The notes below the pieces were generated by a model that worked only from the letters and a program-made list of their open reading frames with translations, searched no databases and had not been told where the DNA came from. Made by a program: the position numbers and the translations under genes. This document shows positions 43,073-51,237 of a DNA stretch of 61,636 nt, in pieces. The DNA comes from Acidimicrobiales bacterium. Its GTDB lineage: Bacteria; Actinomycetota; Acidimicrobiia; Acidimicrobiales; SZUA-35. Where the stretch lies: assembly GCA_013003535.1 (NCBI GenBank), contig JABDIY010000110.1:1-61636 (forward strand). Direction: 5' to 3'. Position 1 is the first letter of the stretch, and every line of letters begins with the position of its first letter.

Positions 43073-43597
43073 CTAGGGCACAAGGTCCCAAGTTTCGATA
43101 GCCGCGGATGCGGAATCCATGGTGAAGCCTGCGAGCAGCAGTACCTCTTGCAGAGCGAGGGGAACTGCGGCGGCGACATCCTCGGTGAGCGGATCAAACG
43201 GCCCAAAAGACTGAGCTTCCACCCCCACTACGACCAAGGACCGAGGAAGGCGGTCGAGAAGTCGAGCCAACTCGACAGTCTCGGCGAGCCCAACTCCGTG
43301 ACTGGACAGCAGCGACTCCTCAGTTGTCAACTCCGTAGCGAGTGCGTCGGTGACGGTCACTGAGCCCGGCCGCCGAGCGCTGCGCACCGCATCAACCACA
43401 ACGACGTCCTGATTTGGGGTCCACCGAAGAACCAGATCGGAAAGGTCACCCTCTGCGACCAGGGTCTGGAGCTGCGGCGCAACCTTTCGAACGTGATCGA
43501 TCACGGCGGGCCCCACGGCATCATCGCCGCGATCACGATTCCCCACCCCGATGACCAAGAGCGGCCGATCGGCAAGCGCCCCTTCAGCTCTCATCAA
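43073..43597 (-). CDS. Hydrogenase maturation protease
   Basis: 174 aa HyaD/HycI-type endopeptidase. [14 protein letters not shown] (nickel-binding Asp), [12 protein letters not shown] and [17 protein letters not shown] are the family blocks. It removes the C-terminal peptide of the large subunit once nickel is inserted. Last gene of the hydrogenase operon, overlapping the large-subunit gene by 14 bp. Other Hyp maturation genes are not in this window. Confidence 0.9.
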   Translation of the reverse strand: MMRAEGALADRPLLVIGVGNRDRGDDAVGPAVIDHVRKVAPQLQTLVAEGDLSDLVLRWTPNQDVVVVDAVRSARRPGSVTVTDALATELTTEESLLSSHGVGLAETVELARLLDRLPRSLVVVGVEAQSFGPFDPLTEDVAAAVPLALQEVLLLAGFTMDSASAAIETWDLVP

Positions 43598-44879
43598 CCG
43601 TGAGTTTCAGGAAATGGGTGGAACACGAGATACAAGGGTCGTAGTTACGGATCGTCTGTTCGCAGCGCAGCTCTAGCTCGTCGAGCTCCAAATCGAGATT
43701 CGCGGTCACAAACTGGCGAAGGTCCGATTCGATCGTTGGCTGGTTCTGAGCGGTTGGCGGGACGATTTGAGCGGTGAGGACAAGGCCATCGGCGTCGGTT
43801 TCATACCGGTGATAGAGAAGCCCTCGGGGCGCCTCGGTGGCAGCCCACCCCACCCCTGCCGTCGCCGGTACGTCAACGAAGGGCGCTGGAGGGGGTGTGT
43901 AGTGGGCGATGATCCGCCGGGCTTCATCGATGGCGTAGAGCGTCTCTAAACCACGAACCACGATGCTTTTGAACGGATTGGTCACTACCGGTCCCAGACC
44001 CACTTCACCGGCAAGGTCCCGAATGGTTGCGGGCAGGCGGTCGAAATTGTTGGCATACCGCGCCAGCGGACCAACGTGGTACCACCCCCTCTCCGAGAGC
44101 CGAGAGTGCAAGGAAGTTGAATGAGCAACGTGGAATTCCTGACTCTGACTCTCGAACTCCGAGACGTCGATGTCGAGACCCTTGTTTGACACGATCCGGC
44201 CCTCGTTGAATGGATACTCCGCGGGATGGCGGAGCGAGACAAACTCATAATCCTGGGACAAATCAGGGAAGTCGAACCCGGCAGTCCAACGAATAAGATC
44301 AACACAGATCTCCCGAGCTTCTTCGAGGGGCCGGAGCAGCGTCTCCAGCTCAGTCCGAGCAGGAGCCCGGTAGAAACCACCGTTTCGGACATTCACCGGG
44401 TGGATCGGCCGCCCACCGAGAAGTTCCACCACGTCATTGCCGGTCTTCTTCAACTGAAGGACCCGCTCAACCATCTCGGGGTGATCGGCGGCGATGGCGA
44501 TGCCGGAGTGATAACCCAAGAAGTCCGGCGCATGAAGGAAACCGATGTGGAGAACATGACTCTCGATCCACTCGCCGCAATACAGCAGCCGGCGAAGCTC
44601 ACGCAATGACCCCCCAACGTTTACGCCGGCGAGGCGCTCCATCGCGTGGACAGCACTCATCTGGTAGGCAACCGGGCAGATCCCACAGATTCGAGCGGTG
44701 ATATCGACCGGCTCGGAAAAGTGTCGCCCTCGTAGGAACGCTTCGAAGAAACGAGGCGGTTCGTAGATCTCCAAACGGATGTCGGTCACTTCCCCGTCCG
44801 CAACCTTCACGTGCATGGCTCCCTCGCCCTCCACGCGAGCCAAAACGGGTACGTGGAAGTCCACGTTCTTGTGAGTCAT
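43584..44879 (-). CDS. hydA: Group 3b [NiFe] hydrogenase large (alpha) subunit
   Basis: 431 aa. Nickel-ligand motifs RICGIC (Cys 65, 68) and DPCISCSTH (Cys 416, 419) are present; His 422 is the expected cleavage point, leaving the tail FLKLTVDES to be removed by the protease encoded next. The shortish large subunit and the accompanying gamma/beta subunits indicate a group 3b (NAD(P)-linked, sulfhydrogenase-type) enzyme. Catalyses H2 oxidation or evolution with NADPH/NADH. Overlaps the small-subunit gene by 4 bp. Confidence 0.95.
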   Translation of the reverse strand: MTHKNVDFHVPVLARVEGEGAMHVKVADGEVTDIRLEIYEPPRFFEAFLRGRHFSEPVDITARICGICPVAYQMSAVHAMERLAGVNVGGSLRELRRLLYCGEWIESHVLHIGFLHAPDFLGYHSGIAIAADHPEMVERVLQLKKTGNDVVELLGGRPIHPVNVRNGGFYRAPARTELETLLRPLEEAREICVDLIRWTAGFDFPDLSQDYEFVSLRHPAEYPFNEGRIVSNKGLDIDVSEFESQSQEFHVAHSTSLHSRLSERGWYHVGPLARYANNFDRLPATIRDLAGEVGLGPVVTNPFKSIVVRGLETLYAIDEARRIIAHYTPPPAPFVDVPATAGVGWAATEAPRGLLYHRYETDADGLVLTAQIVPPTAQNQPTIESDLRQFVTANLDLELDELELRCEQTIRNYDPCISCSTHFLKLTVDES

Positions 44880-45709
44880 TGGTTTGTCCCCTGTGGGATT
44901 TCATGTTTGTCGGCTTCTTCCCGAAAGGCTTGCGCCCAGCCCGAATAGCTCCGGAATGTGCGGGCGATTTCCGAGTCGGTCAAGCCGAGATGGGTGAACT
45001 GCTGGGCCAACGCCGCGGTGTTCGGGCTTTCCATGGGGCCGAAACACCCATAGCACCCTCGGTTGTAGGTTGGGCAGAGCGCATTGCAGCCGCCCTGGGT
45101 CACGGGCCCCAAACACGGTGTCCCCTGAGACACCATGATGCACGGGGTGCCCCTCGCCTTGCACTGGACACAAACACTCGTGGTGGGAATTCGGGGCGGG
45201 CGTCCGGCCAGATGCGCTGCGATCGTCTCTACGAGCTGGCCGCGGTCTATCGGGCAGCCCCTCAGTTCGAAATCGACGGTCACGTGGTCGGCTATGGGAG
45301 TTGACGTGTCGAGCGTGGAAATGAATTCCGGGTGGGCATACACGATGCCGATGAACTCAGACACGTCGGCGCCATTGCGTAGCGCTTGGATTCCTCCCGA
45401 TGTTGCGCACGCCCCGATAGTGATCAAGAGTCCGGACTGTTCGCGGATCTCTTTGATGCGCTTGAGGTCTCCGGGGGTTGTGATCGAGCCCTCTACAAGT
45501 GAAACGTCGTACGGACCCGCCATCATCCCGCTGGAGGCTTCGGGGAAGTAGGCGATGTCCAGTCGTCCGGCTACCGCCAGCAGGTCGTCCTCACAGTCCA
45601 AGAGGCTGAGCTGACAGCCATCACACGAGGCGAATTTCCAGACGGCCAGGGTGGGATTGCCGACCTTCGTTGACGGTTTGACTTCCGTGGTCACTTCGGT
45701 TGCAGTCAC
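44876..45709 (-). CDS. hydD: Group 3b [NiFe] hydrogenase small (delta) subunit
   Basis: 277 aa. Proximal cluster ligands in [13 protein letters not shown] and [11 protein letters not shown]; distal cluster Cys in [15 protein letters not shown] and [19 protein letters not shown]. Transfers electrons between the NiFe site and the FeS/flavin subunits. No twin-arginine signal, consistent with a cytoplasmic enzyme. Lies 9 bp after the gamma-subunit gene. Confidence 0.94.
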   Translation of the reverse strand: MTATEVTTEVKPSTKVGNPTLAVWKFASCDGCQLSLLDCEDDLLAVAGRLDIAYFPEASSGMMAGPYDVSLVEGSITTPGDLKRIKEIREQSGLLITIGACATSGGIQALRNGADVSEFIGIVYAHPEFISTLDTSTPIADHVTVDFELRGCPIDRGQLVETIAAHLAGRPPRIPTTSVCVQCKARGTPCIMVSQGTPCLGPVTQGGCNALCPTYNRGCYGCFGPMESPNTAALAQQFTHLGLTDSEIARTFRSYSGWAQAFREEADKHEIPQGTNQ

Positions 45710-45718
45710 AACGTTCCC

Positions 45719-46585
45719 TCACAGTTCTCGGACATGGTGAAATGGTCGAATGGATTGATAGTTGACCACGGGGCCATCTCGGCAAACGATGAATGGACCC
45801 AGTTGGCAGTGGCCGCACAAGGCGTTTCCACACTGCATGTTCCTTTCCATCGTGAACCAGATTCGGCCTTCGGGAACCCCAAGCTCAGTCAAGCGAAGGG
45901 CGCAGAAGTGCATCATGATGTCGGGACCGCAGATGAACGCGGTGGTATTTGTCCAGTCGAGTTCAACTCCGTCCTCTGACTCGAGGAGGTCTGGAACAAC
46001 ACCAACCGCACCGTCCCAGTTCTCGCTTCCTTCATCAACGATGAGCGCCACCTCCACACCGGCGTTGCGCCACCGATCTAGGTCGGCCTCGAAAATCAGC
46101 GACGAGGGATCCTTCGCTCCATAGACGACGGACAGTCTTTCTATCGGTCCGCCCTGCTCAGCGGCCGCCTCGATAGCCGCTCGCAGAGGCGCTATACCCA
46201 GGCCACCGCCAATGACAAGGAGTTGGGGGGTGGTGACCGAATCCAGAGGCCACATGTTGCCGAACGGTCCTCGAATCGTGATGACACCACCAACCGGCGT
46301 GTCCACCAAGGCTCCACTGATCGGACCGGCCCGCCGAATCGTGTAGGCGTGGAAGTCCCGGTTGCTCACCGGCGAACTGACCGAGATCGCGGCCTCGCCA
46401 ACACCGAAGGCCCCCAGCATACTCACTTGGGCCGGCGCGAACTGAGGCAGCTCCCCATCGACGGGCACCACGTGGAGGGTTACGACTTCGGGGATCTCAT
46501 CGACCTTGTGAATGACCCGGTAGGGACGGGGAATGAGCAGGTCCGAAATGACGGCCGACTCCATGGTTGCTGTCGCTGCATTCAT
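45719..46585 (-). CDS. hydG: Group 3b hydrogenase FAD/NAD(P)-binding (gamma) subunit
   Basis: 288 aa ferredoxin-NADP reductase-like protein. FAD region YTIRRAGPISGAL, NAD(P)-binding GGGLGIAPLRAAIEAA and a C-terminal [2Fe-2S] cluster MQCGNALCGHCQLGPFIVC, as in dihydroorotate-dehydrogenase electron-transfer subunits. Links the hydrogenase to NAD(P)H. ATG 46585 overlaps the beta-subunit stop (ATGA); a longer in-frame N-terminus inside that gene is unlikely. Confidence 0.92.
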   Translation of the reverse strand: MNAATATMESAVISDLLIPRPYRVIHKVDEIPEVVTLHVVPVDGELPQFAPAQVSMLGAFGVGEAAISVSSPVSNRDFHAYTIRRAGPISGALVDTPVGGVITIRGPFGNMWPLDSVTTPQLLVIGGGLGIAPLRAAIEAAAEQGGPIERLSVVYGAKDPSSLIFEADLDRWRNAGVEVALIVDEGSENWDGAVGVVPDLLESEDGVELDWTNTTAFICGPDIMMHFCALRLTELGVPEGRIWFTMERNMQCGNALCGHCQLGPFIVCRDGPVVNYQSIRPFHHVREL

Positions 46586-47733
46586 GTTGGCTGCCCCTCG
46601 AGTTCTCGTTTCGGGCCGGGGGCGGCTCGGAACTCTGACAGTTCGTGAGTGAGATCGATTCCAACAGGACACCATGTGATACATCGGCCACAACCGACGC
46701 ATCCCGACTCATCGAACTGGTCAATCCAGCTGCCCAGCTTGTGGGTCAACCACTGCCGATAACGGGATTTGACCGAGGCGCGGTGCGGACCGGGGCCCAT
46801 ATGTGAGAACTCAAGACTGAAACAGCTGTCCCAGGTTCGCCACCGGTCGGTGTGGTCGCCTGAGAGATCAGTGACGTCCTCCATGTTGGTACAAAAACAG
46901 GTGGGACACGCCAGGGTGCAGTTCCCGCACGTCAAGCAGCGCTCGGCGATTTGGTCCCAGCGCGGGCTCTCGAGATTCCCGAAAAGCAGGTCTCGTATTC
47001 CTGTGGTGTCGATCTGACGCGTGATCCGGTCAACGGCGTCGGCGATGACCTGGCGGCCCCTTTCTCGCTCCGCATCGCTCGTTACAGCAGACGGCACGCC
47101 CCGGAGAACTGCGGCCCCCAAGTCCGACCCCGGTTCGGCGATGTAACGGACCTCCGAACCATCGACCAGTTCGGTGAGGGCGAGGTCGTAACCCGGCCCC
47201 GCCTTCGGACCGGTGCCCATTGACGGGCAAAAACACGTTGCGGCTGGCTCGCCACAATTCACCACCACCACAAACGTGTTTTCTCTGTTGGCGGTGTAGA
47301 CGGGATCGGGGTGGGGTCCGTGCATGAGGACACGGTCCTGTTTGGCGATTGCGGCCAGCTCGCAAGGACGAACGCCCACGAAAGCACGGAGCGGTCGGTC
47401 CGGCTCGGTCATCGTGACTTTTAACTCCCCCGCACTGTCCCGGGTCATTGACCAAACCTTGGTCCGGGCGGGATGCAGCACCTCTTTCCACGATTGCGGG
47501 CCGACCGCGTACCCGAACCGGGCGCCATCGTTGCGACGAACCAGGCGGTACCGTCCTCCCTCCTGCTCATCGGTCCACCCGACCGGGAGATCCTCAACCG
47601 ATCTGAGTAGGTCGGGAGTGATAACGCCATTGTGGACTTGTGGCCCGTAGACCTCATACCCTCGAGCCACGAGTTCCGACACCAACTCACCGAGGCCGGT
47701 GAGATCGATGGTGACCGAAGTGGGAGTGTTCAT
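46582..47733 (-). CDS. hydB: Group 3b hydrogenase iron-sulfur (beta) subunit
   Basis: 383 aa. Two ferredoxin-type clusters: CLTCGNCTLACPTCFC and SGCVGCGRCITWCPVGID in the C-terminal half; the N-terminal 230 residues match the sulfhydrogenase beta-subunit family. Transfers electrons between the small and flavin subunits. ATG 47733 is the first Met of the family alignment; the upstream in-frame Met at 47805 adds a non-homologous stretch. First gene of the hydrogenase operon; the mycobacterial counterpart (Hyd3 of M. smegmatis) is DosR-regulated. Confidence 0.92.
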   Translation of the reverse strand: MNTPTSVTIDLTGLGELVSELVARGYEVYGPQVHNGVITPDLLRSVEDLPVGWTDEQEGGRYRLVRRNDGARFGYAVGPQSWKEVLHPARTKVWSMTRDSAGELKVTMTEPDRPLRAFVGVRPCELAAIAKQDRVLMHGPHPDPVYTANRENTFVVVVNCGEPAATCFCPSMGTGPKAGPGYDLALTELVDGSEVRYIAEPGSDLGAAVLRGVPSAVTSDAERERGRQVIADAVDRITRQIDTTGIRDLLFGNLESPRWDQIAERCLTCGNCTLACPTCFCTNMEDVTDLSGDHTDRWRTWDSCFSLEFSHMGPGPHRASVKSRYRQWLTHKLGSWIDQFDESGCVGCGRCITWCPVGIDLTHELSEFRAAPGPKRELEGQPT

Positions 47734-47771
47734 ACGTGGTGGCCCCGTTCGTTTCAGGATTCCGTCAGCAG

Positions 47772-47786
47772 GCCACCTCTGGTGGC
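47772..47786. repeat. Perfect inverted repeat upstream of the hydrogenase operon
   Basis: GCCACC-TCT-GGTGGC, about 40-55 bp before ATG 47733. Half-sites differ from the DosR-type box, so it could bind another regulator. Confidence 0.45.
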
Positions 47787-47825
47787 TCCGATTCACAGCG
47801 TTCACCTTTCGGTCTCAGCGGTGCA

Positions 47826-47839
47826 GAGTCCAAAGTCCC
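47826..47839 (-). promoter_or_regulatory. DosR-type box of the hydrogenase operon
   Basis: GAGTCCAAAGTCCC centred at 47832.5. Predicted leftward start 47790, with AACGCT at -10 and a 57-nt leader to ATG 47733. Confidence 0.68.
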
Positions 47840-47864
47840 CACCGACGCTTTGGACGGCTCTGAT

Positions 47865-47878
47865 GGGACCAAGGACCC
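47865..47878 (+). promoter_or_regulatory. DosR-type box of the USP gene at 47914
   Basis: GGGACCAAGGACCC centred at 47871.5, exactly 42.5 bp from ATG 47914; T at -7. Lies 39 bp from the hydrogenase box. Confidence 0.85.
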
Positions 47879-47913
47879 TATTTGGTGACAAAGAATCGTG
47901 GTGTGCTGCCGCC

Positions 47914-48834
47914 ATGCGCCGGTTCAAGAACATCCTTTTCGTCCCCGCCCGGGGCAGCCAAGCTGCCGACGCAGAGGATCAGGCCGTGGCACTCGCCACG
48001 AACAACAACGCCCGCATCACTTTCTACGGAGCGGTGCCACCGGTTCCGCCGCTCCAAGAGTTTGTTCGGCTGGGTAACCCGCCGCGTTCAGTCAGCGAAT
48101 TGCTGGCCCACGAACTCAGCCAGACGCTGCAATTCTCGGTGAAAGAGCGCGACACCACGCTGGGCATCGACGTTGCGGTTGACATCGGTATCCCGTCAGT
48201 GGAAATCGTCCGAAGAGTCGTCGAGAACGGTCACGACCTTGTCATCCTTGCCGCCGACTCGACCGAGGATGGCGGAACGCTCGCTCGACGAATCCTTCGA
48301 AGCTGTCCGTGTCCGGTATGGGTGATGCGCCCGGGACCCGAAACAAACCGCGTACTGGCCTCAGTGGATCCGGCGGGCGAACCGGAACTCAATCGGCGGA
48401 TCGTACAAATCGCCCAGAGTCTTGCCACCAGCCATGCCGCCGAACTCCATATCGTGCATGCCTGGCAATTCGTGGGCGAGGAGGCTCTGATGAGGAGCGA
48501 ACATGTGGAGTTGGATGCCCGGGACTTGGCCGATGCAGCAACCGATGTGGAGGCGGCGCATCGTCGCCAGCTCGATGAGCTTCTCGACGCAGTCGGTCAT
48601 GACCGCAGCCGAAACGTTCACTTCGTCAATGCATCACCGGTCGCGGCGATGGCCGGACTGGTCGAGATGTACCGCATCGATGTGCTCACCATGGGCTCGG
48701 TCGGCCGGTCGGACAACGACGATGACTATTTTGGCAACACCGCCGAGATCATGTTCAGCAAGGTGCCCTGTTCGGTTCTCGTGGTGAAACCCGACGGATT
48801 TGTTCCGCCGGCAAAACGAACGAACACCACCTAG
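47914..48834 (+). CDS. Tandem universal stress protein, UspE-like
   Basis: 306 aa. Begins MRRFKNILFVPARGSQAADA; the C-terminal half has GSVGRSDNDDDYFGNTAEIM and ends VVKPDGFVP, close to the USP at 3391-4347. The first half has a CPCPVWVM strand and a degenerate nucleotide loop. Start is fixed by the box spacing: the reading frame is open much further upstream (to 47632), but 47914 is 42.5 bp from the box and matches the family start. Leaderless mRNA likely. A SulP permease gene follows after 19 bp. Confidence 0.88.
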   Translation: MRRFKNILFVPARGSQAADAEDQAVALATNNNARITFYGAVPPVPPLQEFVRLGNPPRSVSELLAHELSQTLQFSVKERDTTLGIDVAVDIGIPSVEIVRRVVENGHDLVILAADSTEDGGTLARRILRSCPCPVWVMRPGPETNRVLASVDPAGEPELNRRIVQIAQSLATSHAAELHIVHAWQFVGEEALMRSEHVELDARDLADAATDVEAAHRRQLDELLDAVGHDRSRNVHFVNASPVAAMAGLVEMYRIDVLTMGSVGRSDNDDDYFGNTAEIMFSKVPCSVLVVKPDGFVPPAKRTNTT

Positions 48835-48853
48835 GACCTCTAGCGTTTCTCGG

Positions 48854-50525
48854 ATGACCGAACCGGCGCGCTCGTTTGCACAGACGCTACGAGCGCGTGA
48901 GTACGAATCGGCGTGGCTGGGTCCGGACGTTCTCGCCGGTTTGACCGTTGCCGCCCATGTTGGTCCCGCAGGCGATGGCCTATGCAGAGTTGGGGGGACT
49001 GCCACCTGCCGCGGGCTTCCGGGCCGTACTCCTGGCACTCCCGATCTATGCGGTCCTGGGTACAAGTCGGCATCTTGGCATCGGGCCCGAGCCTGGAACT
49101 GCCGTGCTGGCGGCACTGGCCGTCGGCCCCCTGGCTGGCGGCGACATCAACCGATACCTGACACTCATGGCGGCTCTGGCGGGAATGGTTGGAGTGCTGG
49201 CCGTCGTCGGCGCTGTTCTCCGTTTGGGATTCGTTGCTGAGCTCCTTTCAAAGCCGGTACTGGTGGGCTACATCACTGGCGTTGCTCTCACGCTCTTGTC
49301 AAGCCAGCTCCGTACGTTCACGGGTGTGAACGTCACCGCCGGTGACTTCTTTCCTCGACTCGGAGAGTTCTTCGGCAGCATCGACCAGACCGACCTCCCA
49401 ACATTGGCCGTGGGCATCGGCACCTTGACGGTCATCCTTGTTCTCCGGCGTATGGCTCCAACGCTGCCCGGGGCCTTACTTGGTCTGGCCGGATCGATCA
49501 TCGCGGTCGCCGTTCTGAATCTCGAAGTTGCCGTGGTCGGTGAGATCGATGCCGCCGTGCCCTCGTTCGCTCTTCCCACCCTTGAGCGGTCCGACCTGAG
49601 AGACCTGTTGCCAGCGGCGGCTGGACTGTTACTGATCGCCTATACCGATAACATCCTCACTGCTCGTTCCATAGCATCCAACAAGGGATATCGCATCGAC
49701 GCCAACCGGGAGCTCCTGGCTCTGGGTGCAGTCAACACCGCAGCTGCTTTCGGCGGTGGGTTTCCGATGTCCTCGAGCGCCTCACGTTCGGTTGTTCCGG
49801 CGTCGCTGGGAAGCCGAACGCAACTTTCCAGCCTGGTGTCCTTCTTGTCGGTCGCCATATTCCTCCTCGTAGGGCGATCGCTACTCGCTGAGATCCCGCA
49901 GGCCGGGTTGGCCGCCGTGGTAATTGCTGCCGCGCTGGCCATCATCGACGTCGAGGGATTTCGGCGGCTGGCGAAGGTGAGCTGGTCAGAAACGGTCTTG
50001 GCCGCCACAACCTGCCTCGCGATCATCTCCACCGACCTGCTCCTGGGCGTGCTGGTCGCATTGTCACTATCGGTGGTCATGACCCTCCACCGCGTCGCAA
50101 GACCCCACGACGCAATTCTGGGTGAGGGCGAAGGCCTGGACGGTTGGATAGACATCGCCGACCGGCGAGCAACAACCGAACCGGGGCTGTTGGTCTACCG
50201 CTTTGATGCGCCCTTGTTCTTCGCCAACGCCGAGTACTTCAGAGATCGACTCCGCCAATCTTTGGAACGAAACCCCGGCGAAGAGTGCCACGTGATACTG
50301 GACTTCGAAGGGATCGGATCACTGGATTCGACCGCAGCAGATCACCTGGCCGAACTCTGCCGAGAACTCTCGAACGAAGGGATGGAAATCGCCATCGCCC
50401 GGGCAAACAGCGAGGTGCTCGACGTGATGGAGCGCAGCGGACTTTTCGCCCAGTTGAACAGCCCCACGACGTATCCTACGATCAACTCCGCCGTCGCCAC
50501 ATACAGAAGGAACCGGTCCGTCTGA
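48854..50525 (+). pseudogene. SulP-family anion permease with STAS domain, frameshifted
   Basis: The gene begins at ATG 48854 (MTEPARSFAQTLRAREYESA) and reads into WLGPDVLAGLTVAA, but the following family sequence MLVPQAMAYAELGGLPPAAG lies in another frame. One extra C in the CCC run at 48954-48956 explains this: removing it restores TVAAMLVPQAMAY. After that, about ten TM helices and a C-terminal STAS domain (about 50190-50510) are intact. SulP proteins move sulfate, bicarbonate or other anions. Either a sequencing error, a recent mutation, or (less likely) programmed frameshifting. An internal start at 48948 would lack TM1. Confidence 0.85.
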
Positions 50526-50551
50526 AGCGGTGAGTGGTCCGGCCGACCGGG

Positions 50552-51031
50552 TTACTCCAGGCGCCGTCCGGTCATCTTGCCCGGAGTAATCCGAACCCAT
50601 CGGTCCTGATCAGCTGAGTCCGCCCACGGCTGAAGGTTGAGTTCCTCAGCCTCCATGAAATCTTCGTAATCGATGATCTCCGACGCTGTGCCCAACACCA
50701 GAACGCTCCAACCCTTGTGTTCCCATGCATCCCATTTGTCCACTTCGAACGCCACAGGCTTGTCTGCGGCGACAGCGTGGAGCTTCTGCCCCTTCCCGGT
50801 GCGGAAGATGATCTCACCATCGAAGAAACGAAACGTCACCGGCAAGATCACGGGATGACCGGCAAAGTTGAACCCGATCCGCCCTACCAGTGCTTCGGCC
50901 AGGAGTTGTTCGCATTCCCGCCGATCCAACTCCACGATCGTCCGCCGATCGCCCGCCGCGGCAGAGGCGTCGCTCGCTCTGTCCAAAGGGTCGCTCGTTC
51001 TGTCCAGTGGGTCGGGGGTGATGGCAGTCAT
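50552..51031 (-). CDS. Pyridoxamine 5'-phosphate oxidase-family (flavin-binding) protein
   Basis: 159 aa. The split-barrel core is clear: ECEQLLAEALVGRIGFNFAG, HPVILPVTFRFFDGEIIFRT, GKGQKLHAVAADKPVAFEVD and WSVLVLGTASEI. Such proteins bind FMN, F420 or heme and are frequent in actinobacterial dormancy regulons (Rv3129/Rv2074-type). An N-terminal 30-residue Ser/Asp-rich tail precedes the core. ATG 51031 has AAAGGA; a TTG at 51070 is possible. Similar to the protein at 53964, suggesting paralogues. Box at 51104. Confidence 0.85.
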   Translation of the reverse strand: MTAITPDPLDRTSDPLDRASDASAAAGDRRTIVELDRRECEQLLAEALVGRIGFNFAGHPVILPVTFRFFDGEIIFRTGKGQKLHAVAADKPVAFEVDKWDAWEHKGWSVLVLGTASEIIDYEDFMEAEELNLQPWADSADQDRWVRITPGKMTGRRLE

Positions 51032-51103
51032 AGCATCGTCCTTTCTTCCGCCACTCACGGCGGCCCTCAACGCAATGGTGTTCTGACCCGGTTGATGACT
51101 CTA

Positions 51104-51117
51104 GGGTCATAGGTCAC
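51104..51117 (-). promoter_or_regulatory. DosR-type box of the PNPOx-like gene
   Basis: GGGTCATAGGTCAC centred at 51110.5; predicted leftward start 51068, -10 CACCAT, 37-nt leader with Shine-Dalgarno. Confidence 0.7.
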
Positions 51118-51153
51118 TTGACACTCGCTGCGCTGACTGTACGGGTCACCGGG

Positions 51154-51167
51154 GGGTCTTTGGACCC
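51154..51167 (+). promoter_or_regulatory. DosR-type box of the ppdK-nifJ operon
   Basis: GGGTCTTTGGACCC centred at 51160.5; predicted start near 51203, giving a 35-nt leader with GAGGAG before ATG 51238. Confidence 0.8.
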
Positions 51168-51237
51168 TGTTGAGTCCACCGCAATTTCGTTGACCATTGA
51201 CGTACGACCGCATCCCAAATTGAGGAGTTCTCGCGAC

